A stretch of 64,000 bases of DNA, from assembly GCF_029689925.1 (NCBI RefSeq), contig NZ_CP121445.1, positions 3,828,501 to 3,892,500 of the forward strand, in the 5' to 3' direction. The position numbers and the translations under genes are program-made. The stretch is from Anaerocolumna sp. AGMB13025. Lineage in GTDB: Bacteria > Bacillota > Clostridia > Lachnospirales > Lachnospiraceae. This document shows, piece by piece, positions 34,144 to 45,201 of the stretch. Positions within the stretch are counted from its first letter, which is position 1. Every line of letters begins with the position of its first letter. The notes beneath the pieces are model-generated. The model saw only the letters and a list, made by a program, of their open reading frames with translations, had not been told where the DNA came from and ran no database searches.

Positions 34144-35298
34144 TTACTTCCAGAATTTTTTCTTTCCTTTTTCTTTCTCTTTTACACTTTCTTGTTCTAC
34201 CGTATCGGAATCACTTTTATTATTCATCGCTGCATCAAATTTTTCCAGCAGTTCTTTTTGATCGCCTGATAACTTGGTCGGTACCTGAACCACCAGTGTA
34301 ACATAATGGTCACCTCTTACCTGTTTATTACGCAGAGTAGGCACACCTTTACCTTTTAATCTTACTTTGGTATCGGTTTGGGTTCCTGGTTTTACCGTAT
34401 AGAGTACATCACCATCTACCGTACTGATTCTGACATCACCGCCAAGAGCCGCCTGTACAAAGGATATAGGCGCTGTAGAGTATATATCATAATCCTGTCT
34501 CTGGAAAATAGGATGTCTGCTTACGGTTACTTCAACTAAAAGATCGCCTCTCTCACCACCATTGGTTCCAGGCTCACCTTTTTCACGGATACGGATGCTC
34601 TGCCCGTTATCAATACCTGCCGGAATAGATACCTGTATCTTTTTCTTTCTGCTTACATAACCGGTACCATAGCAATCCATACATTTATCTTTAACAACTT
34701 TACCGGTTCCATTACAATCCGGACAAGTCTGTACATTACGCACCATGCCAAACAGGGACTGCTGGGTATACACAACCTGACCTTTACCGCCGCACTTGCT
34801 GCAGGTTTCTGCACTGGTGCCGGGTTTTGCACCGGATCCGTGACAAGTAGAGCATTCATCTTTTAAATTCAGTTCCAGTTCTTTATCAACACCGGTTACC
34901 GCTTCCTGGAACGTTATTCTTACACCGGTACGGACATTAGGACCTTTCATAGGACCATTACTGGTTCTTCTGGCTCTTCCGCCGCCGAATAAATCTCCGA
35001 AAATATCTCCGAAGATATCACCCATATCCATATTATTGAAATCAAATCCGCCGGCACCACCTGCACCGCCTTCAAATGCGGAATGTCCGAACTGATCATA
35101 TTGTCTTCTCTTATCTGCATCACTTAAAATTGCATATGCTTCTGAGGCTTCCTTAAATTTTGCCTCTGCAGTTTGGTCACCGGGATTTGCATCCGGATGA
35201 TATTTTTTAGCCAGTTGTCTGTAAGCCTTTTTTATGTCATCGTCTGTGGCTGATCTGGATACCCCCAAGACCTCGTAATAATCACGTTTATCTGCCAT
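34144..35298 (-). CDS. dnaJ: Chaperone DnaJ
   Basis: Co-chaperone that delivers substrates to DnaK and stimulates its ATPase. All parts are present in 384 residues: the J domain with [10 protein letters not shown] (HPD near residue 34), the Gly/Phe-rich stretch, four zinc repeats ([32 protein letters not shown]), two beta domains and a charged C-terminal tail with [12 protein letters not shown]. The ribosome binding site AAGGAGG is somewhat far, 12 nt, from the ATG. It follows dnaK by 221 bp, which contain a hairpin, so it may be partly uncoupled from dnaK. Confidence 0.97.
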   Translation of the reverse strand: MADKRDYYEVLGVSRSATDDDIKKAYRQLAKKYHPDANPGDQTAEAKFKEASEAYAILSDADKRRQYDQFGHSAFEGGAGGAGGFDFNNMDMGDIFGDIFGDLFGGGRARRTSNGPMKGPNVRTGVRITFQEAVTGVDKELELNLKDECSTCHGSGAKPGTSAETCSKCGGKGQVVYTQQSLFGMVRNVQTCPDCNGTGKVVKDKCMDCYGTGYVSRKKKIQVSIPAGIDNGQSIRIREKGEPGTNGGERGDLLVEVTVSRHPIFQRQDYDIYSTAPISFVQAALGGDVRISTVDGDVLYTVKPGTQTDTKVRLKGKGVPTLRNKQVRGDHYVTLVVQVPTKLSGDQKELLEKFDAAMNNKSDSDTVEQESVKEKEKGKKKFWK

Positions 35299-35369
35299 GC
35301 TCTAATCCATCCTCCTTATGAATGCGAAAGGGAATTGTGCTGCTCCTCCACCTTTTCATTTATATCGAC

Positions 35370-35397
35370 AAATAGGCAGTCGTTAGACCGCCTATTT
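35370..35397. repeat. Hairpin in the dnaK-dnaJ spacer
   Basis: AAATAGGC (35370-35377) pairs with GCCTATTT (35390-35397), and the inside can extend with GTC/GAC. No long T-run follows, so it may be an mRNA processing or stabilising structure that lets dnaK reach higher levels than dnaJ, or a partial terminator. Confidence 0.6.
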
Positions 35398-35519
35398 ATT
35401 ACTGTTACGGGACGACCCATAACCTTTATACTGATTCTTCGATTCGACAAGTCAAATCATATTGTAATGAATTATATTAAAATCGTCAAGCTAAAACTTC
35501 CTGCGAAGTTTTACCTGTA

Positions 35520-37391
<1,872 letters not shown>

Positions 37392-37511
37392 CTATAATTA
37401 ATTCAAATTATATATTAGTTTATATTGAAAAGTGAATATTCTTACATATCTGATTAATCTTCACTTTGAATTGTTACATTACTTTAATTCCCTGCTCTTT
37501 ATTAGCTACTC

Positions 37512-38174
37512 TTAATTAACTACTTTCACCATACTGTGACGTACCACGGTATCTTTATACATATATCCCTTTTGGAATTCTTCTGCCACCAGATTTTCTT
37601 CCTGTTCTGGATCCTCCGCATGCATTACCGCATTATGGAAATTAGGATCAAAAGGTTTTCCAACCGCTTCAATTGGTTTTAAACCGGCCTCGGTTAGTGA
37701 GGTTACCAACTGTTTATAAATTTTTTCAATACCCTGGGCAAATGCGCCTTCTTTCTCTTCTTCGGTGATAGCACCTAAACCGCGTTCAAAATTATCAATA
37801 ACCGGAAGGACCTTTTCAATGATATCTCTGGCACCGATTTCAAACATCTGGGCTTTTTCTTTATCAGAACGCTTACGGAAATTATCAAACTCAGCCATAG
37901 TTCTTATTAACTTATCATTTAACTCTTCAATTTTTAAATCTTTTTTATCCTTTTTATCCTTTTTATCTTTTCGGAAGAAAGACTTTCCAGTTTTTACATC
38001 TTCGTTTGTTTCTTCTGTAACATCATCCATATCTTCCTCTTGTACATCTTCAGCAACCTCAGCTTCAACACTCTCCGCTTCCTGTTCTGAATTTGCAGTT
38101 CCTTCTTTTTCTGATTCCGGCTCCTGGTTGACACCGTCTTCTATCTTTTCTTCCATGGAATTCTTATCTGCCAC
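37512..38174 (-). CDS. grpE: Nucleotide exchange factor GrpE
   Basis: Exchange factor for DnaK. The first about 85 residues are very acidic and disordered, with a lysine/aspartate run (KKDKKDKKDKKD) before a long coiled coil; AEFDNFRKRSDKEK near 110, VLPVIDNFERGL near 135 and the C-terminal beta domain with GKPFDPNFHNAV and GYMYKDTVVRHSMVKV are typical. I chose GTG 38174, which has AAGGTGG 8 nt upstream, over GTG 38186 at the edge of an AGGAAAG box; both are possible. Its start lies 23 bp after the hrcA stop. Confidence 0.95.
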   Translation of the reverse strand: MADKNSMEEKIEDGVNQEPESEKEGTANSEQEAESVEAEVAEDVQEEDMDDVTEETNEDVKTGKSFFRKDKKDKKDKKDLKIEELNDKLIRTMAEFDNFRKRSDKEKAQMFEIGARDIIEKVLPVIDNFERGLGAITEEEKEGAFAQGIEKIYKQLVTSLTEAGLKPIEAVGKPFDPNFHNAVMHAEDPEQEENLVAEEFQKGYMYKDTVVRHSMVKVVN

Positions 38175-38197
38175 TCTTGTAACCACCTTTCCTTATG

Positions 38198-39223
38198 TTA
38201 GGTCTTTTTCTTAAATATGTCATCCAACTGTACCATTAGCGTATGCAGTGTCCCGACTACTTTTTCATAATCCATCCTTTTGGGACCGATAATACCGATT
38301 TTACCATAAACACCCTCTTCAATTTCATAGGTTGCTGTAACTACGGAACAATCCTTCATGGCTTCGACCGGTGTCTCACTTCCGATATATACCTGAATTC
38401 CGTTATCGGCGTTTTCTGACTTATTAATGAGCTCCGTAAGCTGCTTCTGCTCTTCAAAGGTTCCCATTAATTCGGCTATTTTATCCGTATCATTTAGTTC
38501 CGGATATTTTAATATGTTGGTAGCGCCGCTGGTATAAACCTCTACTTCTTCCTCTTCACTGATTGCCTGTGCGATGGTATCAAGTATATCGCTAACCAGA
38601 TTACTGTAATTACCAGCCTGTTCTTTGATTTTTTGTATTATCGGCATATTGATTTCAGTTAAATCCAACCCTTGAAGGAATGTATTAAAAACGATATTTA
38701 ACTTCAATAAAATATCTTTATCGACCAATTCATCGATAGCGATCATTTTATTCTTTACCACATTGCCTTCCAGTACGATTATGGCAAGCAGCTGAGCTGC
38801 ATCTACTTCTGTCAGCTGTATAAATTTAACTTTTTTACTTCGGTACTGGGGCTTTGTTACTAAGGTGGCATAATTGGTATTGACTGCCAGCAGCTTAGCA
38901 ACCTGCTTTAAAAGTAAATCGATTTTGTCTGCCTTCTCGATTAAAAGTTCCTTCATATTTTCAACTTCATGAACTTTATCTTCCAGCATGGTATCTACAT
39001 AAAGGCGGTAGCCTTTGTCGGATGGTATACGGCCTGCAGAGGTATGGGGCTGTATAATGTAACCAAGTTCCTCTAGATCTGCCATTTCATTTCTTATTGT
39101 AGCGGAGCTTAGATTCAAATCGGTGTATTTTGAAATTGTCCGTGACCCGACCGGCTCACCGGTTTCCAGATAATTACGGATAATTGCCTGTAATATCTTC
39201 AATTTTCTATCATCCAATTCCAT
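38198..39223 (-). CDS. hrcA: Heat-shock repressor HrcA
   Basis: Represses the dnaK operon by binding CIRCE, with its own folding dependent on GroEL. The 341-residue chain has the N-terminal winged helix (ILQAIIRNYLETGEPVGSRTISK, pattern only, and LSSATIRNEMADLEELG), SAGRIPSDKGYRLYVD near 80, and the C-terminal GAF-like domain ending with GPKRMDYEKVVGTLH. The ribosome binding site AGGAGGG is 7 nt before the ATG. A perfect CIRCE element stands 25 nt upstream, so it represses its own operon. First gene of hrcA-grpE-dnaK-dnaJ. Confidence 0.97.
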   Translation of the reverse strand: MELDDRKLKILQAIIRNYLETGEPVGSRTISKYTDLNLSSATIRNEMADLEELGYIIQPHTSAGRIPSDKGYRLYVDTMLEDKVHEVENMKELLIEKADKIDLLLKQVAKLLAVNTNYATLVTKPQYRSKKVKFIQLTEVDAAQLLAIIVLEGNVVKNKMIAIDELVDKDILLKLNIVFNTFLQGLDLTEINMPIIQKIKEQAGNYSNLVSDILDTIAQAISEEEEVEVYTSGATNILKYPELNDTDKIAELMGTFEEQKQLTELINKSENADNGIQVYIGSETPVEAMKDCSVVTATYEIEEGVYGKIGIIGPKRMDYEKVVGTLHTLMVQLDDIFKKKT

Positions 39224-39247
39224 CTAATCCCTCCTGCTTTCTGATTG

Positions 39248-39274
39248 TTAGCACTCACTTGAATAGAGTGCTAA
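39248..39274. promoter_or_regulatory. CIRCE operator of the hrcA operon
   Basis: TTAGCACTC, nine bases, GAGTGCTAA: a perfect match to the CIRCE consensus, between the promoter and the hrcA start codon. HrcA binding here is well established for the family. Confidence 0.98.
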
Positions 39275-39287
39275 TATCTTTATACAT

Positions 39288-39316
39288 AAAATAGCACTTA
39301 CCATTTACTTTGTCAA
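39288..39316 (-). promoter_or_regulatory. hrcA operon promoter (extended -10)
   Basis: On the minus strand TTGACA (39316-39311), 17 nt, then TATTTT (39293-39288) preceded by TGC, an extended -10. A second perfect inverted repeat, ATAGCACTT (39291-39299) and AAGTGCTAT (39315-39323), 15 nt apart, spans both boxes. Its half-site differs from CIRCE at two of nine positions. Confidence 0.8.
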
Positions 39317-39323
39317 GTGCTAT

Positions 39324-39574
39324 TTACGAATTTTTTTATTCCTTTTTACTGTTTTTTTACGCCATGGTCATATTTTATATAGGGTCTGAATAGATAGCTT
39401 GTATTGATAGTTCGAATAACTAATTCATACTTCCCAGCTATTTTATATTGGTATATTGAATAAAATCAGCATAGAAGGTTATATTGGTATATTTGGTAAA
39501 TTCAGCATAGAAGCTCAGCATAGAAGCTAGCATTGGCATATTGGATAAAATTTCCACAAAAAGTATTTATCTAT
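39324..39574. repeat. Spacer between hemW and hrcA with 35-36-bp tandem repeats
   Basis: Units 39444-39479 and 39480-39514 share TATATTGGTATATT and the end TCAGCATAGAAG; a short third copy TCAGCATAGAAGC (39515-39527) and a partial TAGCATTGGCATATTGGATA (39528-39547) follow. The rest of the stretch is AT-rich and without a gene. No clear terminator for hemW is visible. Confidence 0.65.
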
Positions 39575-40732
39575 TTAATCCAGTAGAAAACGTGACATAA
39601 CCAGGTTGCTTAAATCAATTCCTTTCTCTGTCAGGTATATTCTCTCACCTTTTCTCTGAATTAATTCCTCTTTTAGAGATTTATTTACCACTTCATCATA
39701 TATTGTCTCAAGGCTTACCCCAAACTGCTTCTCAAATTTCTTACTACTTACTCCGTCACTCATCCGCAGTCCCAAAAACATGTATTCTTCCATCTGTTTA
39801 CTGGTAGTAAGAAGTTCCTCATTTCTTCTGATTTTGTTATGATCTGACGACAACTCCATATATTCTGTTAATACATCTTCATTCTGAAATCTTGTCTTAT
39901 TAATAAGAGACGAGGCGCCTAAACCAAGACCCAGGTAGTCTGTCCCTATCCAGTAAGAGATATTATGTCTGGATTCATAGCCAGACTTGGCATAGTTAGA
40001 AATTTCATACCGGTAATAACCTGCCTGAGCTAGTACTTCTTTCGTTTTTGCATAGATTTGCCGGTCTAATTCCTCATTTTGATCTTCTTCTTTATAGCGG
40101 GTAAAAAACGGTGTTCCTTCCTCCAGAATCAGGCTGTAGGCAGATATATGTTCTGGGTTTAAAGCGATTACTTTATATAGAGTATCAAGCCACTTATTCA
40201 TGGTCTGACCCGGCAAAGCAGACATCAGATCAATATTAATGTTATCAAATCCTATTTTTCTGGCCAACAGGTAATTTTCTTTAAAGGTTTCAAAGGTATG
40301 AATCCGTCCTAGCAGCTTAAGTTCGCTGTTATCGGTCGACTGAAGCCCAAAACTTAACCGGTTGATGCCAGCAAGTTTATAAGCATCTAATTTCTCTTTC
40401 GTTACGGTTCCGGGATTTACTTCTATGGTAATTTCAGGATATCCCTCTTCACCCTCTGTTATACAAAAAACTTCTCTTACCGCCTTTAAGATCTCTGCAA
40501 TAAATTCCCCGTTCAAAGAAGAGGGAGTACCCCCTCCGATAAAAATCGTCTTCACAAGGTACTCCGTACTGATTTGGCTGTAACTCTTAATTTCCTTTAT
40601 TAAAGCCCTAACATAGTTAAATTTTGTGTCCTCATCTGCCGGTGCAGAGAGAAAATCACAATAATCACACTTCCTGACGCAAAAGGGAATATGAATATAC
40701 AAACCTAAATCCTTTTTTTGTCCGTACAGCAT
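39575..40732 (-). CDS. hemW: Radical-SAM heme chaperone HemW
   Basis: A HemN-like radical-SAM protein of 385 residues that binds and transfers heme rather than oxidising coproporphyrinogen. Seen are LGLYIHIPFCVRKCDYCDF (CxxxCxxC at residues 18-25), FIGGGTPSSL near 66, EVNPGTV near 102, INRLSFGLQS near 120, and the C-terminal HTH-like HemW domain with GLRMSDGVS. The N-terminal cysteine that marks true HemN is absent, as expected. The ribosome binding site AAAGGAG is 6 nt before the ATG. It lies 11 bp after lepA, the usual clostridial lepA-hemW-hrcA order. Confidence 0.93.
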   Translation of the reverse strand: MLYGQKKDLGLYIHIPFCVRKCDYCDFLSAPADEDTKFNYVRALIKEIKSYSQISTEYLVKTIFIGGGTPSSLNGEFIAEILKAVREVFCITEGEEGYPEITIEVNPGTVTKEKLDAYKLAGINRLSFGLQSTDNSELKLLGRIHTFETFKENYLLARKIGFDNINIDLMSALPGQTMNKWLDTLYKVIALNPEHISAYSLILEEGTPFFTRYKEEDQNEELDRQIYAKTKEVLAQAGYYRYEISNYAKSGYESRHNISYWIGTDYLGLGLGASSLINKTRFQNEDVLTEYMELSSDHNKIRRNEELLTTSKQMEEYMFLGLRMSDGVSSKKFEKQFGVSLETIYDEVVNKSLKEELIQRKGERIYLTEKGIDLSNLVMSRFLLD

Positions 40733-40743
40733 TATTTCTCCTT

Positions 40744-42552
40744 TTATTTATCATCCAGTTTTAAAACGCTCATAAAAGCCTTCTGTGGTATCTCTACATT
40801 ACCTACCTGGCGCATACGCTTCTTACCTTCCTTCTGCTTCTCAAGGAGCTTTCTCTTACGGCTGATATCACCGCCGTAACATTTGGCGAGAACGTCCTTA
40901 CGCATGGCCTTTACGGTTTCCCTGGCAATAATCTTACTTCCAATGGCAGCCTGAATAGGCACTTCAAAGAGCTGTCTTGGAATCTCTTCTTTCAGCTTTT
41001 CACACATCTTTCTGCCCCGTTCGTAGGCAGATTCTCCGTGTACGATAAAGGATAAGGCATCCACCTCTTCCTTATTAATCAGTATATCCAGTTTTACAAG
41101 TTCGGACTGTACATAACCTTTGATTTCATAATCAAAAGATGCATACCCTCTGGATCTGGATTTTAGGGCATCGAAAAAGTCATATATAATTTCATTTAAC
41201 GGAAGTTCATATTTAAGCAAAGCCCTGGTGGCTTCCATATATTCCATCCCCAGATAAATTCCGCGTCTTTCCTGACACAGACTCATGATCGCACCGACAA
41301 ACTCCGTAGTTACCATAATCTCGGCACTTACCATTGGTTCCTCCATATATTCGATTTCAGAAGGGTCCGGCAGATTGGAGGGGTTGGTGATTTCTATCAC
41401 TTGTCCATCGGTTTTATGAACCTTATATACAACACCAGGAGCGGTAGTCACAATATCTAAATTATACTCTCTCTCAAGCCGTTCCTGAATTATTTCCAGA
41501 TGCAAAAGTCCTAAAAAACCGCAGCGGTATCCAAAGCCCAAGGCAATGGAGGTTTCCGGTTCAAATTGGAGAGCCGCATCATTTAGCTGTAATTTTTCAA
41601 GAGCATCCCTTAAATCCGGGTATTTTGATCCATCTGCGGGATACATACCGCAGTATACCATGGGATTTACCTTTTTATATCCAGGCAAAGGCTGTTTACA
41701 GGGATTCTGGGCATCGGTTACCGTATCACCTACTCTGGTATCTTGTACATTCTTAAGACTAGCAGTGATATAACCAACCATTCCAGCAGTAAGCTCCTCG
41801 GCAGGAATGAACTGCCCGGCTCCAAAGATACCAAGTTCCACTACTTCTGCGGTTGCTCCGGTAGCCATCATTTTTATTTCGGTTCCCTTTTTTACTCTTC
41901 CTTCCATAATACGGCAGAAGATAATAACTCCTTTATAAGAGTCATATTTGGAATCAAAAATAAGAGCCTGCAGGGGAGCCTCTGCATCACCTTTGGGCGG
42001 AGATATCTTCGTTACGATCTGCTCTAATACTTCTTCTATATTAATGCCGACTTTTGCAGAGATTAATGGCGCATCTCCTGCTTCCAAACCAATTACATCT
42101 TCAATCTCAGCTTTTACCCGTTCCGGTTCCGCACTTGGAAGATCAATTTTATTAATTACCGGCATAATGTCCAGATTATGGTCAAGGGCTAAGTACACGT
42201 TAGCCAGGGTCTGGGCTTCGATTCCCTGGGCCGCATCTACTACAAGGATTGCACCTTCACAGGCAGCAAGGCTTCTGGATACTTCATAATTAAAATCTAC
42301 GTGTCCGGGGGTATCTATGAGATTAAATATATACTCTTCCCCATCCTTTGCTTTATAAACCGTACGTACTGCCTGAGCCTTTATGGTAATGCCTCTTTCA
42401 CGTTCCAAATCCATATTATCAAGTACCTGAGCCTGCATTTCCCTGCTGGTTAATAAGCCGGTCTTTTCTATGATTCGGTCGGCCAGGGTTGATTTTCCGT
42501 GATCTATATGGGCTATTATGCAAAAATTACGAATTTTGCTTTGGTTAATCAT
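40744..42552 (-). CDS. lepA: Elongation factor 4 (LepA)
   Basis: A ribosome-associated GTPase that affects initiation and back-translocation. The 602-residue protein has G1 [14 protein letters not shown] near the N-terminus, the switch region [12 protein letters not shown] near 50, DTPGHVDF near 80, NKIDLPSA near 134, then domains II-V and the LepA-specific C-terminal domain ending in [18 protein letters not shown] chose ATG 42552 with AGGAGG 8 nt upstream; a longer frame to 42606 lacks support. In related genomes spoIIP is next upstream; here an amino-sugar gene island and a long palindrome come between. Confidence 0.97.
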   Translation of the reverse strand: MINQSKIRNFCIIAHIDHGKSTLADRIIEKTGLLTSREMQAQVLDNMDLERERGITIKAQAVRTVYKAKDGEEYIFNLIDTPGHVDFNYEVSRSLAACEGAILVVDAAQGIEAQTLANVYLALDHNLDIMPVINKIDLPSAEPERVKAEIEDVIGLEAGDAPLISAKVGINIEEVLEQIVTKISPPKGDAEAPLQALIFDSKYDSYKGVIIFCRIMEGRVKKGTEIKMMATGATAEVVELGIFGAGQFIPAEELTAGMVGYITASLKNVQDTRVGDTVTDAQNPCKQPLPGYKKVNPMVYCGMYPADGSKYPDLRDALEKLQLNDAALQFEPETSIALGFGYRCGFLGLLHLEIIQERLEREYNLDIVTTAPGVVYKVHKTDGQVIEITNPSNLPDPSEIEYMEEPMVSAEIMVTTEFVGAIMSLCQERRGIYLGMEYMEATRALLKYELPLNEIIYDFFDALKSRSRGYASFDYEIKGYVQSELVKLDILINKEEVDALSFIVHGESAYERGRKMCEKLKEEIPRQLFEVPIQAAIGSKIIARETVKAMRKDVLAKCYGGDISRKRKLLEKQKEGKKRMRQVGNVEIPQKAFMSVLKLDDK

Positions 42553-42649
42553 TATTATTCCTCCTGCATAGGTGAGTAATTTCTGTTGTATTATAGCATA
42601 GACCACACTTAGTTACAAGATACAAACGCATGATGGAATAAATGGGGGT

Positions 42650-42859
42650 GGCAGTATCCTGGTATGCTTGTAATATTTTTGTAGGGAAAGAACCCTCATG
42701 TCACTATAAACTTGGAGAACTGCTGAAAACAGGATGAAAAGAGTAAAACTCGCTTCGCTCAAACAATTACTCTTTTCATCCTTGGCGCAATTCTCCAAGT
42801 TTAAGTGTCATGGGGTCCTTTCCAATACAAAAATATTACAAGCATACCAGGATACTGCC
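42650..42859. repeat. Long imperfect palindrome B
   Basis: Left arm 42650-42746 is complementary to right arm 42767-42859, loop 20 nt. The outer 33 bases pair without a mismatch (they start GGCAGTATCCTGGTATGCTT), then mismatch blocks alternate with paired blocks such as AAACTTGGAGAA and AGGATGAAAAGAGTAA. The loop contains CTCGCTTCGCTC. It lies 74 bp after the stop codon of the NanE fusion gene and about 100 bp before lepA. Confidence 0.92.
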
Positions 42860-42932
42860 TTAGTCTTTGGATTTTATCTTTTTTTATGCGTTTGCTAAGA
42901 TAGATAGGGGTAAATAAATTTCTATGCCAATA

Positions 42933-45185
42933 TCAATTACCTTTTATACCATTTACATACCTTCTTGTAATTTCCCTGGGTCTCGTGATGGATGAACCGA
43001 TTACTGCGGCGTGTACTTTTTCTTTCATAATCTGCTGTAAGTCAGATAATTCCCAGATGCCGCCTTCGGCTATGAGGGGTACTGTTAAGTCCTCTGCCAG
43101 GCGTTTTATTAACTCATGGTTTGGCAGGGGGGTCCCCTGGGTATCCTTCGTATATCCGCACAAAGTTGTTCCTACCATATCAAAACCGATTTCCTGGGCA
43201 TGGAGGGCTTCCTCATAAGTTGCACAGTCTGCCATAAATAATTGGTCCGGATACTTAAGCCGTAGCTTTTTAAAAAACTCTTCTAAGGTCTGACCGCCGG
43301 GTCTTAACCGGTTGGTGGCATCCAGGGCAATGATTTCTGGTTTTTTGTCTATTAGCAGTTCAATTTCTCTCTCTGTGGGCGTAATGTATACACTGGAATC
43401 TTCGTAATCCTGTTTGTATAATGCTATGATTGGGAGCTCTACATACCGTTTGATTTCTTCTATATCCTTTGGGGTATTTGCCCGGATTCCCACTGCACCG
43501 CCTTCTTTTGCTGCCACTGCCATTTTAGCCATTATATAAGAGCTGTGCAGCGGCTCCTCCTCTAAAGCCTGGCAGGATACGATTAGACCACCCTTTATCT
43601 GTTTTAACACACTTTCATTTTTGCTCGTTGCTGCTGCCTCACTTATCTTATACTTATTATTACCGGCATTTTTATCAGCCGTTTTATCACCTTTATAAGA
43701 AGCCATTAATCCCACTTCAAACATCCTGCACCAGGGCATCCATACTTTGTCTATTGAGACAGCATTTAATATGGAAGAAAGATAACTCTCTACAAATTGC
43801 TGAAGTTCTTTCCTTACCCTTTTGCATATCATTCCGTCCTGTTCTTCAATATTAAAATAATTCATGCCATATTTACTTAAATCCTTGGTAATATTCTTCC
43901 TTACTACAGAGCAATAACCGGCATCTTCTATATAGCGTTCCACCAAAAAGTTCATATGACTTTGGGTCCTGCCGTAATGATAATAGTCAATACCCTCTGC
44001 AATGGAGGTGCCAAGTGTATTGGCGGAGGTATTCCAGCCGGCATAACCCGCTACTTTATCCAGTAATTGATTCTGGTTTAACAGCTGAATAAATAAAAGT
44101 TCTCCGCCGTTTCCATAGGCATTATCTCCTATGGTGAGGACTTTATTATCCTGAATCCTTAGCTTTATAAAATCCACCAGCTCCGGCAGATTACGTTCCA
44201 CACAATAGCCTTTTGAGATATAAGGTTGTTCTGCTGACTCAACTATTTTTTCAGCCGGCGCTGTAATTGCAAGAATAATATCTGCATGTTCATAGGAAGC
44301 TGTGAGCTGACAGCCGGCAGAAAGTATCTGGTAACGGATTGTGGTTTCTAAGGTATTTCCTTCGTAGATGGGAAAAACAGATTTTGAACCTTCACTTGCA
44401 TACTTCACATAAATCTTGGGTTTCTTCCCTTTCATTTTATTAATCATTCTGGATACCAGGGTAAGTCCGACTTCATCTGCGCCAGGATACATTAAAATCC
44501 GGTCAGATAAGCCTTCCTTCGCAATCTTTATCCTTACCTCTTCCTGATCCATGGCAGCATAACCGTATGGTGCGGAATCATCCTGGGGAATAACAAGTGC
44601 GTCAATATAACCTTGTTTTACATAATTAATCATGGTATAGTTGAGTTCTCTATTGCATTCTCTCCTGGCAACATAATCATTTAATTTATCACAGTCAATC
44701 TGCCTTAGCAAATAATCCAGCTCCGTACCGTCGCTGATACCAAGACGGCTCTTGTGAACTGCTTCTCCGGCTTTGTGAATTAGTTCACCATATTCTTCAT
44801 AATAATCCGGTTCCTCATCGTCACTGGAGTAATCTGGGCAGCGCATGATTACCTGGAAGGCGTAGATAATTAATTCTGGATTTTCTTCTTTTACGTTTTT
44901 TACTACTACCGCCAGTTCTTTTAATTTATCAGCACCGGTATTGTGAATTCTTGACGGTACCAGTCCGCCGTAAAGCATCATATCCACCGACAGTACCAGT
45001 CCATATGCATCTTTGCATTCTTTTTTCAGAAAATCAGCTACTTTTGCTACTTCTGCCGGTTGTTTTTTATTACCCAGCTTTTCTGGTCTTACAATTTCGA
45101 TATCCTCATGAGCAAATAATCTGCGGGGAAAATTATAATTACATGGTCTCTCATCTAATGGAAGTAAAACTATTTTCTTTTTCAT
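42933..45185 (-). CDS. DUF4127-NanE fusion protein (ManNAc-6-P 2-epimerase domain)
   Basis: A 750-residue fusion. Residues 1 to about 500 are a DUF4127 domain: KIVLLPLDERPCNYNFP at the start, LSVDMMLYGGLVPSR near 68, IPQDDSAPYGYAAMDQEE near 200 and GYAGWNTSANTLG near 380. The function of DUF4127 is unknown. Residues 526-750 are a complete NanE: GGLIVSCQA, GIRAN, ALYKQDY with the catalytic Lys near 591, ADCATYEEAL, TTLCGYT and AEGGI with the catalytic Glu near 707, then AAVIGSSITRP. NanE converts ManNAc-6-P to GlcNAc-6-P in sialic acid and ManNAc use. The linker (about 500-525) is Lys/Ser/Ala-rich. There is no frameshift, so it is a real single chain. It is the last gene of the importer operon. 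The fusion suggests that DUF4127 acts on a related amino sugar or its product. Confidence 0.88.
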   Translation of the reverse strand: MKKKIVLLPLDERPCNYNFPRRLFAHEDIEIVRPEKLGNKKQPAEVAKVADFLKKECKDAYGLVLSVDMMLYGGLVPSRIHNTGADKLKELAVVVKNVKEENPELIIYAFQVIMRCPDYSSDDEEPDYYEEYGELIHKAGEAVHKSRLGISDGTELDYLLRQIDCDKLNDYVARRECNRELNYTMINYVKQGYIDALVIPQDDSAPYGYAAMDQEEVRIKIAKEGLSDRILMYPGADEVGLTLVSRMINKMKGKKPKIYVKYASEGSKSVFPIYEGNTLETTIRYQILSAGCQLTASYEHADIILAITAPAEKIVESAEQPYISKGYCVERNLPELVDFIKLRIQDNKVLTIGDNAYGNGGELLFIQLLNQNQLLDKVAGYAGWNTSANTLGTSIAEGIDYYHYGRTQSHMNFLVERYIEDAGYCSVVRKNITKDLSKYGMNYFNIEEQDGMICKRVRKELQQFVESYLSSILNAVSIDKVWMPWCRMFEVGLMASYKGDKTADKNAGNNKYKISEAAATSKNESVLKQIKGGLIVSCQALEEEPLHSSYIMAKMAVAAKEGGAVGIRANTPKDIEEIKRYVELPIIALYKQDYEDSSVYITPTEREIELLIDKKPEIIALDATNRLRPGGQTLEEFFKKLRLKYPDQLFMADCATYEEALHAQEIGFDMVGTTLCGYTKDTQGTPLPNHELIKRLAEDLTVPLIAEGGIWELSDLQQIMKEKVHAAVIGSSITRPREITRRYVNGIKGN

Positions 45186-45201
45186 GTCTTTTACCTTTAT
45201 C

